Shown in pieces: positions 1 to 5,339 of a DNA stretch of 7,124 bases. The notes below the pieces were generated by a model. It saw only the letters and a program-made list of their open reading frames with translations, made no database searches and had not been told where the DNA came from. Source of the stretch: Darwinimomas sp963643215. Its GTDB lineage: Bacteria; Bacillota; Clostridia; Lachnospirales; Lachnospiraceae. Location: NCBI GenBank assembly GCA_963643215.1, contig CAVIJY010000073.1:1-7124 (forward strand), given 5' to 3'. A program made the translations under genes and the position numbers. The number at the start of each line of letters is the position of its first letter. Position 1 is the stretch's first letter.

Positions 1-7
1 GATCTAA
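1..7 (+). CDS. Possible last codons of the upstream gene (rpmD/L30 expected), partial
   Basis: A TAA stop at positions 5-7, preceded by an ATC codon, overlaps the ribosome binding site of rplO. In bacterial spc operons the gene directly before rplO is normally rpmD (L30), and stops embedded in the next gene's Shine-Dalgarno sequence are common there. Only two codons are visible, so the identity rests on gene order and the reading frame cannot be verified. Confidence 0.25.
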
Positions 8-13
8 GGAGGT
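6..13 (+). promoter_or_regulatory. Ribosome binding site of rplO
   Basis: AAGGAGGT ends 7 nt before the ATG at 21. It is a near-perfect complement of the 16S rRNA 3' end and fixes the L15 start. Confidence 0.8.
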
Positions 14-20
14 TCAAGTC

Positions 21-461
21 ATGGAATTATCCAATTTAAGACCGGCTGAGGGTTCTAAGCACAGCGATAACTTCAGACGCGGACGCGGACATGCGTCCGG
101 CAACGGCAAGACAGCCGGCAAGGGCCATAAGGGTCAGAAGGCACGCTCCGGCGCTCCGAGACCGGGCTTTGAGGGCGGCCAGATGCCCCTCTACAGAAGA
201 CTTCCCAAGAGAGGCTTCACAAACCGCAATACCAAGGAAATCACGGCGATCAATGTATCAGCGCTTGAGTGCCTTCAGGACGGAATCGATGTAACACCGG
301 AGGTTCTTCTTGAGGCAGGCATCGTCAGCAAGGTTGTGGACGGTGTGAAGATCCTCGGCAACGGAGAGCTCACAAAGAAGCTCAATGTCAAGGTAAGCGC
401 ATTCAGCGCAAGCGCAAAGGAGAAGATCGAAGCGGCAGGCGGTACTTGCGAGGTAATCTAA
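21..461 (+). CDS. rplO: 50S ribosomal protein L15
   Basis: L15 is a component of the large ribosomal subunit that binds 23S rRNA and acts late in subunit assembly. The 146-residue product has the normal family length. The N-terminal third is the typical glycine-, arginine- and lysine-rich rRNA-binding extension (residues about 10-50, including GRGHASGNGKTAGKGHKGQK). It is followed by the family hallmark EGGQMPLYRRLPKRGF at residues 51-66. The C-terminal half is the globular part with VKILGNGELTKKL and a final AGGTCEVI. The ATG at 21 follows a strong ribosome binding site, and MELSNLRPAEGS is the expected N-terminus. The stop is separated from secY by one nucleotide, the usual L15-SecY arrangement of the spc operon. 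Nothing is missing or unusual. Confidence 0.98.
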   Translation: MELSNLRPAEGSKHSDNFRRGRGHASGNGKTAGKGHKGQKARSGAPRPGFEGGQMPLYRRLPKRGFTNRNTKEITAINVSALECLQDGIDVTPEVLLEAGIVSKVVDGVKILGNGELTKKLNVKVSAFSASAKEKIEAAGGTCEVI

Positions 462-462
462 T

Positions 463-1788
463 ATGCTGACAACATTCCGAAATGCATTGAGAGTTGAAGA
501 GATACGCAAAAAGCTGCTCTTTACGGCTCTGATGCTTCTGGTCATCAGAATAGGAAGCAACATTCCTATTCCGGGAGTTAATACGACATACTTCAGCGAC
601 TTTTTTGCATCACAGACCGGAGATGCATTCAATTTCTTCAATGCCATGACAGGAGGCTCATTTTCATCGATGAGCATCCTGGCATTGAGCATCACACCGT
701 ATATCACCAGCTCCATCATCATGCAGCTGATGACGATAGCTATCCCAAGGCTGGAGGAACTCCAGCGGGAGGGCGAGGACGGAAGAAGAAAGATCACTGA
801 ATATACGCGTTATGTCACGGTTGCACTTGCTCTGATTGAGTCAATTGCGATGACTATAGGATTCGGACGTCAGGGACTGCTGACGGTGTTCAGCGCAAAG
901 AGCGTAATCGTTGCGGTATGCACGATGTCGGCAGGATCGGCGTTTCTGATGTGGATAGGTGAGAAGATCACGGACAGAGGTATCGGAAACGGTATCTCGA
1001 TGGTGCTTCTTTTCAATATACTGTCCTCGCTTCCTCAGGATCTGGGGACTCTGGGCGAGCGGTTTCTCACCGGCAAGTCAGTTGCTGTCAAGGTTGTGAT
1101 GATAGCCATCATCGCGGCATGCATACTGGCTATGATCGTATATGTAATAGTTCTGCAGGACGCAGAGAGAAGGATTCCGGTACAGTACTCGGGCAAGGTA
1201 GGTGCCAGCAGATACGGGCTCAGCGGAAAGAGAGCAACATATATCCCGCTGAAGGTAAACACGGCAGGCGTCATACCGGTCATATTTGCTTCGTCTCTTA
1301 TGACATTCCCGGTAGTCATCGCCCAGTTCTTTAATGTTGATTACTCAACTATAGGGGGCAAGATACTTCTGGCTCTGACATCCAGCAACTGGTTCAGAAC
1401 CGAGGCATGGGGATACTCAGTCGGTTTTCTGATCTATGTGGTACTGATCATAGTTTTTGCTTACTTCTACACATCGATAACCTTCAATCCGTTGGAGGTT
1501 GCCAACAATATGAAGAAGTCGGGCGGATTCATCCCGGGCATCAGACCGGGCAAGCCCACCAGCGATTATCTGAATACGATGCTCAACTTTATCGTGTTCA
1601 TAGGCGCGGTAGGACTGTTGATAGTAGCGGTGGTTCCGATTGTTGTATCGGGTCTGTTCTCGGTAAGCAATCTGAGTTTCACCGGAACGTCACTGATCAT
1701 CATCGTCGGTGTGGTGCTTGAGACTCTCAAGCAGATCGAGTCCATGATGGTCGTAAGAAACTACTCGGGATTCTTATCCTCTAAATAA
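463..1788 (+). CDS. secY: Preprotein translocase subunit SecY
   Basis: SecY is the channel-forming subunit of the SecYEG translocon in the cytoplasmic membrane, which passes unfolded proteins driven by SecA or by translating ribosomes. The 441-residue product has normal family length and the hydrophobic pattern expected for ten transmembrane helices; the first spans about residues 17-37. The plug and second helix region covers about 57-92 (FNFFNAMTGGSFSSMSILAL onward). Signatures visible are GEKITDRGIGNGISM at 166-180, QDAERRIPVQYS at 232-243, PLKVNTAGVIPVIFASS at 262-278 and KKSGGFIPGIRPGKPT at 351-366, with a cytoplasmic tail ending RNYSGFLSSK. A GAGGT at 450-454, inside the end of rplO, lies 8 nt before the ATG at 463, so translation is probably coupled to L15. 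The protein appears complete, with no frameshift. Confidence 0.98.
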   Translation: MLTTFRNALRVEEIRKKLLFTALMLLVIRIGSNIPIPGVNTTYFSDFFASQTGDAFNFFNAMTGGSFSSMSILALSITPYITSSIIMQLMTIAIPRLEELQREGEDGRRKITEYTRYVTVALALIESIAMTIGFGRQGLLTVFSAKSVIVAVCTMSAGSAFLMWIGEKITDRGIGNGISMVLLFNILSSLPQDLGTLGERFLTGKSVAVKVVMIAIIAACILAMIVYVIVLQDAERRIPVQYSGKVGASRYGLSGKRATYIPLKVNTAGVIPVIFASSLMTFPVVIAQFFNVDYSTIGGKILLALTSSNWFRTEAWGYSVGFLIYVVLIIVFAYFYTSITFNPLEVANNMKKSGGFIPGIRPGKPTSDYLNTMLNFIVFIGAVGLLIVAVVPIVVSGLFSVSNLSFTGTSLIIIVGVVLETLKQIESMMVVRNYSGFLSSK

Positions 1789-1793
1789 CTATC

Positions 1794-2438
1794 ATGAAGA
1801 TTATAATGTTGGGTGCCCCGGGTGCGGGCAAAGGAACTCAGGCCAAGAAGATCGCCGAGAGATTCGGCATACCGCATGTGTCTACGGGAGATATCTTCAG
1901 AGCCAATATCAAGAATCAGACGGAGCTGGGCAAGAAGGTTAAGAAGATCATCGATGCCGGACAGCTTGTTCCGGACGAACTGACGATAGGGATGCTCATG
2001 GACAGAATCCACGAAGCGGACTGCGAGAACGGATATGTACTTGACGGATACCCGCGAACCATCCCTCAGGCCGAGAATCTGACGAAGGCACTTGCACAGA
2101 CCGGTGATGCGATTGATTACGCGATCAATGTTGATGTGCCGGATGAGCATATCGTCAGCAGAATGAGCGGAAGAAGGTCATGCCCGGGCTGCGGCGCCAT
2201 GTACCACATCGTCTACAGTGCACCAAAGAAAGCGGGATATTGTGATTCCTGCGGTACGGAGCTTGTGATACGCGATGATGACAAGCCGGAGACAGTGAAG
2301 AACCGTCTGAATGTATATCACGAGCAGACGAGTCCGCTGATCGAGTATTACAAAGGACAGGGGAGCCTGAGAACTGTCGACGGAACTCAGGACATCGAGG
2401 AAGTATACAAGGACATTTTGGGCATACTGGAACCATGA
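1794..2438 (+). CDS. adk: Adenylate kinase, zinc-binding long form
   Basis: Adenylate kinase catalyses ATP + AMP = 2 ADP in the cytoplasm and balances the adenine nucleotide pool. The 214-residue product has the length of the bacterial long form. The P-loop GAPGAGKGT lies at residues 7-15. The NMP-binding motif is DGYPRT at 84-89, with Tyr86 where Phe is usual and the AMP-contacting Arg88 kept. The LID domain, about 125-162, carries cysteines 130, 133, 150 and 153 (CPGC and CDSC), a structural zinc site typical of Gram-positive enzymes and absent from E. coli Adk. The C-terminal RLNVYHEQTSPLIEYY is also typical. The ATG at 1794 gives the canonical MKIIMLGAPG start but has no recognisable Shine-Dalgarno sequence, so initiation probably depends on ribosomes finishing secY 5 nt upstream. 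It overlaps map by 4 nt. Confidence 0.98.
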   Translation: MKIIMLGAPGAGKGTQAKKIAERFGIPHVSTGDIFRANIKNQTELGKKVKKIIDAGQLVPDELTIGMLMDRIHEADCENGYVLDGYPRTIPQAENLTKALAQTGDAIDYAINVDVPDEHIVSRMSGRRSCPGCGAMYHIVYSAPKKAGYCDSCGTELVIRDDDKPETVKNRLNVYHEQTSPLIEYYKGQGSLRTVDGTQDIEEVYKDILGILEP

Positions 2439-3190
2439 TAACTATCAAATCAGAGCGTGAGATTCAATTAATGAGAGAAGCCGGCGTGATCCTCGGCAAG
2501 GTTCACAATGAACTTGCCGGGATCATAAAGGCCGGTATGACTACAGCGGAGATCGATCGAATCGGCGAGGAGATCATCAGAGGCTACGGGTGTATACCAT
2601 CATTTAAGGGCTTTGAAGGATATCCGGCGTCGATCTGCATTTCCATAAACGACGAGGTTGTGCACGGAATTCCTTCTAAAAAGAGATACCTGCAGGATGG
2701 TGATATCGTCACCTTCGATGCCGGCGTTATATGGAAAGGCTGGCAATCGGATGCAGCAAGAACACATATCATCGGAGAAGTACCCGATGAGATAAGAAAG
2801 CTTGTGGAGGTAACACAGCAGAGCTTTTTTGAAGGTGTGAAGCAGGCAAAGGCAGGAAATCACCTCAATGATATCTGCGGTGCTATTCAGGACTATGTCG
2901 ATCAGTTCGGATACGGAATAGTAAGAGACCTGGTCGGACACGGGATAGGCAGGGAGATGCATGAGGATCCCGAGGTGCCAAACTTCAGGATGAACAACAA
3001 AGGACCTCTACTGAAGCCCGGCATGACGATCGCGATAGAACCCATGATCACGCTGGGGAGAGCCGATGTGGAGTGGCTGGATGACGATTGGACGGTGGTG
3101 ACGGCGGACGGTTCGCCGGCCGCTCACTATGAAAATACCATCCTGATCACCAACGGCGAACCCGAGATACTCAGCCTGGTAAAGGAATGA
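2435..3190 (+). CDS. map: Type I methionine aminopeptidase
   Basis: This enzyme removes the initiator methionine from nascent proteins when the second residue is small; it is a cytosolic dinuclear-metal hydrolase of the pita-bread fold. The 251-residue product matches the usual short type I form without an N-terminal zinc extension. The expected catalytic residues are visible: His77 in NDEVVHGIP, metal ligands Asp95 and Asp106 in FDAGVIWKGWQSDAART, His169 in GHGIGREMHEDP, His176, Glu202 in IEPM and Glu233 in HYENT. The ATG overlaps the adk stop (ATGA at 2435-2438), with only a weak purine stretch upstream, so translation is probably coupled. Location between adk and infA is standard for Bacillota. 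The motif SDAART instead of the more usual GDAART around Asp106 is a mild variation that leaves the ligand intact. Confidence 0.97.
   Translation: MITIKSEREIQLMREAGVILGKVHNELAGIIKAGMTTAEIDRIGEEIIRGYGCIPSFKGFEGYPASICISINDEVVHGIPSKKRYLQDGDIVTFDAGVIWKGWQSDAARTHIIGEVPDEIRKLVEVTQQSFFEGVKQAKAGNHLNDICGAIQDYVDQFGYGIVRDLVGHGIGREMHEDPEVPNFRMNNKGPLLKPGMTIAIEPMITLGRADVEWLDDDWTVVTADGSPAAHYENTILITNGEPEILSLVKE
3181..3186 (+). promoter_or_regulatory. Ribosome binding site that decides the start of the KOW-domain gene
   Basis: AAAGGA within the last codons of map sits directly against an ATG at 3187 (no spacer) but 6 nt before a second in-frame ATG at 3193. Only the second spacing is usable, so it favours initiation at 3193. 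Confidence 0.6.
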
Positions 3191-3192
3191 GC

Positions 3193-3435
3193 ATGAATTA
3201 TGAGACGGGACAGATTGTAAAAAGCCTGGCAGGCCATGACAGGGATAGCTACTATATGATAGTCAGGTCAGAGGGAAGATTTATCTGGGTTGTGGACGGA
3301 GGCAAACGCAAGCTGGACAATCCCAAAAAGAAGAACACAGGACATGTACAGCTTGTGAATGTGTTTGTACCAGATTCAGACAGAGACAAAGATGAAGCTA
3401 TACAGCATTTTCTTAAGTCATATGGAGGTAATTGA
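3193..3435 (+). CDS. Small KOW-domain RNA-binding protein of the spc operon (L14e-like family)
   Basis: This 80-residue basic protein has an N-terminal KOW-type motif (GQIVKSLAGHDRDSYYMIV, residues about 6-24) followed by the family pattern VVDGGKRKLDNPKKKN. This matches the small KOW-domain proteins found between map and infA in many Bacillota, annotated as RNA-binding or ribosomal L14E/L6E/L27E-like. KOW motifs contact RNA in ribosomal proteins and NusG, so binding of rRNA or ribosomes is a reasonable inference, but I know of no established role. The C-terminal tail (about residues 55-80) is acidic then mixed, and less conserved to my eye. The start at 3193 is chosen for its ribosome binding site; an alternative ATG at 3187, overlapping the map stop, would add two residues (MS). 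The stop overlaps the infA ATG. Confidence 0.85.
   Translation: MNYETGQIVKSLAGHDRDSYYMIVRSEGRFIWVVDGGKRKLDNPKKKNTGHVQLVNVFVPDSDRDKDEAIQHFLKSYGGN
3424..3429 (+). promoter_or_regulatory. Ribosome binding site of infA
   Basis: GGAGGT lies 5 nt before the ATG at 3435, inside the end of the KOW gene. It supports the ATG rather than the in-frame TTG at 3432, which would be only 2 nt away. Confidence 0.75.
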
Positions 3436-3653
3436 TGTCGAAATCCGATGTAATTGAGGTCGAAGGCAGAGTCGTAGAAAAGCTTCCCAACGCCATGTTC
3501 CAGGTAGAGCTTGAGAACGGGCACAAGGTGCTTGCTCATCTGAGCGGCAAGCTGCGTGTGAACTACATACGCATCTTGGTAGGCGATAAGGTGACGATAG
3601 AGCTCTCTCCCTATGATCTATCAAAGGGTCGCATAATATGGCGTGACAAATGA
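3435..3653 (+). CDS. infA: Translation initiation factor IF-1
   Basis: IF-1 binds the A site of the 30S subunit during initiation and assists IF-2 and IF-3. The 72-residue product has exactly the usual bacterial length and is a single OB-fold domain. Hallmarks are IEVEGRVVEKLPNAMFQVEL, ENGHKVLAHLSGKLRVNYIR and the C-terminal GDKVTIELSPYDLSKGRI. The start is the ATG at 3435, whose A is also the last base of the preceding TGA stop (TGATG), so termination-reinitiation coupling with the KOW gene is likely. An in-frame TTG at 3432 would add one residue but lacks proper spacing from the ribosome binding site. The promoter -35 for the downstream rpmJ transcript lies within the last codons of this gene. 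Confidence 0.98.
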   Translation: MSKSDVIEVEGRVVEKLPNAMFQVELENGHKVLAHLSGKLRVNYIRILVGDKVTIELSPYDLSKGRIIWRDK

Positions 3654-3671
3654 TAAAGTATGCTGTATAAT
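3643..3671 (+). promoter_or_regulatory. Vegetative (sigma-A type) promoter for rpmJ and the alpha cluster
   Basis: GTGACA at 3643-3648 (five of six matches to TTGACA) and a perfect TATAAT at 3666-3671 are separated by 17 nt, the optimal spacing. The -35 lies inside the end of infA and the -10 in the 49-nt spacer. Transcription should start near 3678-3680, giving a leader of about 25 nt that contains the rpmJ ribosome binding site. It would give the alpha cluster (rpmJ to rplQ) its own transcription independent of the spc genes. Confidence 0.75.
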
Positions 3672-3686
3672 ACTAATTCGCGCGTA

Positions 3687-3695
3687 GAAAGGAGA
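3687..3695 (+). promoter_or_regulatory. Ribosome binding site of rpmJ
   Basis: GAAAGGAGA lies 7 nt before the ATG at 3703. It supports translation of this very short gene. Confidence 0.75.
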
Positions 3696-3702
3696 GACAA
3701 CG

Positions 3703-3816
3703 ATGAAAGTCAGATCTTCGGTTAAACCGATGTGCGAAAAATGCAAAGTAATCAAGAGAAAGGGTATCATCAGAATCATTTGTGAGAACCCGAAGCACAA
3801 GCAGAGACAGGGTTGA
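3703..3816 (+). CDS. rpmJ: 50S ribosomal protein L36, zinc-binding form
   Basis: L36 is the smallest protein of the large ribosomal subunit and contacts 23S rRNA. The 37-residue product (MKVRSSVKPMCEKCKVIKRK, then GIIRIICENPKHKQRQG) has the standard bacterial length. Cys11, Cys14, Cys27 and His32 form the complete zinc ribbon of the zinc-containing version, so this organism encodes at least one zinc-dependent L36 copy. A good ribosome binding site precedes the ATG. The gene is the first downstream of the predicted internal promoter and is followed after 35 nt by rpsM. Its size makes it easy for gene finders to miss. Confidence 0.97.
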   Translation: MKVRSSVKPMCEKCKVIKRKGIIRIICENPKHKQRQG

Positions 3817-3840
3817 GACCCAAGCGCAGTAAATATTAAT

Positions 3841-3846
3841 GGAGGA
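3841..3846 (+). promoter_or_regulatory. Ribosome binding site of rpsM
   Basis: GGAGGA lies 5 nt before the ATG at 3852. An out-of-frame ATG at 3847, immediately after the motif, is too close to be used. Confidence 0.75.
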
Positions 3847-3851
3847 ATGAA

Positions 3852-4220
3852 ATGGCTCGTATTGCAGGTGTGGATTTACCCAGAGAGAAGCGAGTAGAGA
3901 TCGGCCTTACCTATATCTACGGTATCGGCGTATCCAGCTCCAACCGTATTCTCAAGGCAGCCGGAGTGGATCCCGACACACGTGTCAAGGATCTCACCGA
4001 CGATGAGGTGAAGAATATCGCCGCAGTCATCAGCGAGTCTCAGGTCGTAGAGGGTGATCTCAGGAGAGAGACCGCTATGAACATCAAGAGACTGCAGGAG
4101 ATAGGCTGCTATCGCGGTATCCGTCACAGAAAGGGACTTCCCTGTCGCGGACAGAAGACCAAGACCAACGCAAGAACATGCAAGGGTCCGAGGAAGACGG
4201 TCGCGAACAAGAAGAAGTGA
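3852..4220 (+). CDS. rpsM: 30S ribosomal protein S13
   Basis: S13 sits in the head of the small subunit, contacts 16S rRNA and the P-site tRNA and forms bridges to the large subunit. The 122-residue product has normal length. It begins MARIAGVDLPREKRVEIGLT, with the YIYGIG element at residues 21-26 and the helical body to about 85. The conserved basic C-terminal tail follows: IGCYRGIRHRKGLP at 84-97, KTKTNART at 102-109 and KGPRK at 111-115. Two positions differ from the usual consensus: Cys98 where Val is common (LPCRGQ) and Cys110 where Arg is common (ARTCKGP). The start follows a good ribosome binding site. The 76-nt spacer to rpsK is long for this operon and can fold. Confidence 0.98.
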   Translation: MARIAGVDLPREKRVEIGLTYIYGIGVSSSNRILKAAGVDPDTRVKDLTDDEVKNIAAVISESQVVEGDLRRETAMNIKRLQEIGCYRGIRHRKGLPCRGQKTKTNARTCKGPRKTVANKKK

Positions 4221-4223
4221 TGA

Positions 4224-4266
4224 TGTTGTGGTATGTATCTTTTAGCAACGGGAACATACTATAGTG
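4224..4266 (+). promoter_or_regulatory. Structured rpsM-rpsK spacer: hairpin or pseudoknot candidate
   Basis: GTATGT at 4231-4236 pairs with ACATAC at 4254-4259 and can extend outward to 4224/4266, mostly through G-U pairs. Alternatively TGTTGT at 4224-4229 can pair with GCAACG at 4245-4250 (with G-U pairs at both ends). Together with the GTATGT/ACATAC stem this gives interleaved arms, as in an H-type pseudoknot. It lies 30 nt before the rpsK start. A regulatory role, for example binding of a ribosomal protein, is inference only. Confidence 0.35.
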
Positions 4267-4296
4267 CAGACAAAACAAGAAAGTAGGTTAGTTTAG

Positions 4297-4698
4297 ATGG
4301 CAAAGCAAACGTCAGCCGCAAAGCAGGCGACAAAAAAGCGCGTTAAGAAAAACGTTGAACGCGGACAGGCACATATCCAGGCATCTTTCAACAATACTAT
4401 TGTAACGCTGACAGATACTCAGGGTAATGCTATATCATGGGCTAGTGCCGGTGGTCTGGGATTTAGAGGTTCAAAGAAATCTACTCCTTACGCAGCTTCA
4501 ATGGCTGCAGAGACTGCTGCAAAGGCAGCTATCGTACACGGACTCAAGTATGTAGACGTTATGGTTAAAGGCCCGGGATCGGGAAGAGAGGCAGCTATCA
4601 GAGCACTGGCAGCGTGCGGTATCGAAGTAACCAGCATCAAGGATGTAACACCCGTTCCTCACAACGGATGCCGTCCGCCCAAGCGTAGAAGAGTCTGA
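4297..4698 (+). CDS. rpsK: 30S ribosomal protein S11
   Basis: S11 lies on the platform of the small subunit, binds 16S rRNA and helps form the mRNA exit region near the Shine-Dalgarno helix. The 133-residue product is slightly longer than the common 127-131 because of a lysine-rich N-terminus (MAKQTSAAKQATKKRVKKNV). Family motifs are HIQASFNNTIVTLTD at 26-40, GNAISWASAGGLGFRGSKKS at 43-62, STPYAA at 62-67, VKGPGSGREAAIRAL at 90-104 and the C-terminal TPVPHNGCRPPKRRRV. The Asn123-Gly124 pair in that tail corresponds to the site of an isoaspartate in E. coli S11. Only a modest ribosome binding site (TAGGT at 4284-4288) precedes the ATG. The gene is followed by rpsD after 17 nt. Confidence 0.98.
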   Translation: MAKQTSAAKQATKKRVKKNVERGQAHIQASFNNTIVTLTDTQGNAISWASAGGLGFRGSKKSTPYAASMAAETAAKAAIVHGLKYVDVMVKGPGSGREAAIRALAACGIEVTSIKDVTPVPHNGCRPPKRRRV

Positions 4699-4700
4699 TG

Positions 4701-4707
4701 AGGAGGT
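4701..4707 (+). promoter_or_regulatory. Ribosome binding site of rpsD
   Basis: AGGAGGT lies 8 nt before the GTG at 4716 and supports use of this non-ATG start. Confidence 0.8.
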
Positions 4708-4715
4708 AGAAGAAA

Positions 4716-5309
4716 GTGGCAGTTAACAGAGTTCCGGTTCTTAAAAGATGCAGATCACTTGACCTTGATCCTGTATATATCGGCATAGACAAGAAATCCA
4801 ACAGAGAGTCCAAGCGCTCGGGCCGCAAGCTCTCAGAGTACGGCATGCAGCTGCGCGAGAAGCAGAAGGCCAAGTTCATCTACGGCGTCCTCGAGAAGCC
4901 CTTCCGCAACTACTATGCGAAGGCTTCCAAGATGAGAGGTCAGGTAGGTGAGAACCTCCTTATACTGCTGGAGTGCAGACTGGACAATGTCCTCTTCCGC
5001 ATGGGCTTCGGCAGGACGAGGAAGGAGACCCGCCAGATCGTAGATCACAAGCATGTGCTCGTCAACGGCAGATGCATCAATATCCCGTCCTATCAGGTCA
5101 AGGCGGGCGACGTGATCGAGATCAAGGAGAAGTTCAAGTCATCTCCGAGATACAAGGAGATACAGGAGACGACGGCAGGACGTATCGTACCTGCATGGAT
5201 CGAGTCCGATGTAGAGGCGCTCAAGGGCACGGTCAAGGCACTGCCTACAAGAGAGGAGATCGACGTACCCGTAGAGGAGCTGCAGATCGTCGAGTTGTAT
5301 TCTAAGTAA
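4716..5309 (+). CDS. rpsD: 30S ribosomal protein S4
   Basis: S4 is a primary 16S rRNA-binding protein that nucleates small-subunit assembly, and in several bacteria it represses its own mRNA. The 197-residue product is close to the family norm. The N-terminal domain (MAVNRVPVLKRCRSLDLDPV) has a single cysteine (Cys12), so it is the zinc-free type. LSEYGMQLREKQKAKFIYGV at 39-58 and the conserved ENLLILLECRLDNVLFRMGF at 79-98 follow. The S4 RNA-binding domain spans about 88-150, including VDHKHVLVNGRCINIPSY. The C-terminus LPTREEIDVPVEELQIVELY is typical. Translation starts at GTG with a strong ribosome binding site. As I recall, the N-terminus resembles Lachnospiraceae S4. rpoA follows after 30 nt. 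Confidence 0.98.
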   Translation: MAVNRVPVLKRCRSLDLDPVYIGIDKKSNRESKRSGRKLSEYGMQLREKQKAKFIYGVLEKPFRNYYAKASKMRGQVGENLLILLECRLDNVLFRMGFGRTRKETRQIVDHKHVLVNGRCINIPSYQVKAGDVIEIKEKFKSSPRYKEIQETTAGRIVPAWIESDVEALKGTVKALPTREEIDVPVEELQIVELYSK

Positions 5310-5325
5310 GGAGCTGCAAGACCAT

Positions 5326-5332
5326 AGGAGGT
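5326..5332 (+). promoter_or_regulatory. Ribosome binding site of rpoA
   Basis: AGGAGGT lies 7 nt before the GTG at 5340, which fixes this non-ATG start. A second purine run, AAGGAG at 5308-5313 over the rpsD stop, is too far away to serve. Confidence 0.8.
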
Positions 5333-5339
5333 ACAATTC

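Noticed and set aside
258..797. Antisense open reading frame of 179 codons across rplO and secY
   Set aside because: It is the reverse shadow of two certain genes, with no recognisable domain.
1785..2447. The 10-mer ATAACTATCA occurs at 1785-1794 (before adk) and 2438-2447 (start of map)
   Set aside because: The second copy is inside map coding sequence at a different position relative to the start codon. A 10-bp match without further structure is plausibly chance.
3432..3434. TTG as an alternative start for infA
   Set aside because: It is only 2 nt from GGAGGT, and the ATG at 3435 gives the standard 72-residue IF-1.
3813..3841. Possible second promoter before rpsM (TTGAGA at 3813, TATTAA/ATTAAT near 3834-3840)
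   Set aside because: The -10 candidates match only four of six bases at 15-16 nt spacing, the -35 overlaps the conserved rpmJ end, and transcription would start in the rpsM ribosome binding site.
4257..4262. TACTAT as a -10 element for an rpsK promoter
   Set aside because: No reasonable -35 hexamer occurs 16-18 nt upstream, and the bases are accounted for by the spacer inverted repeat.
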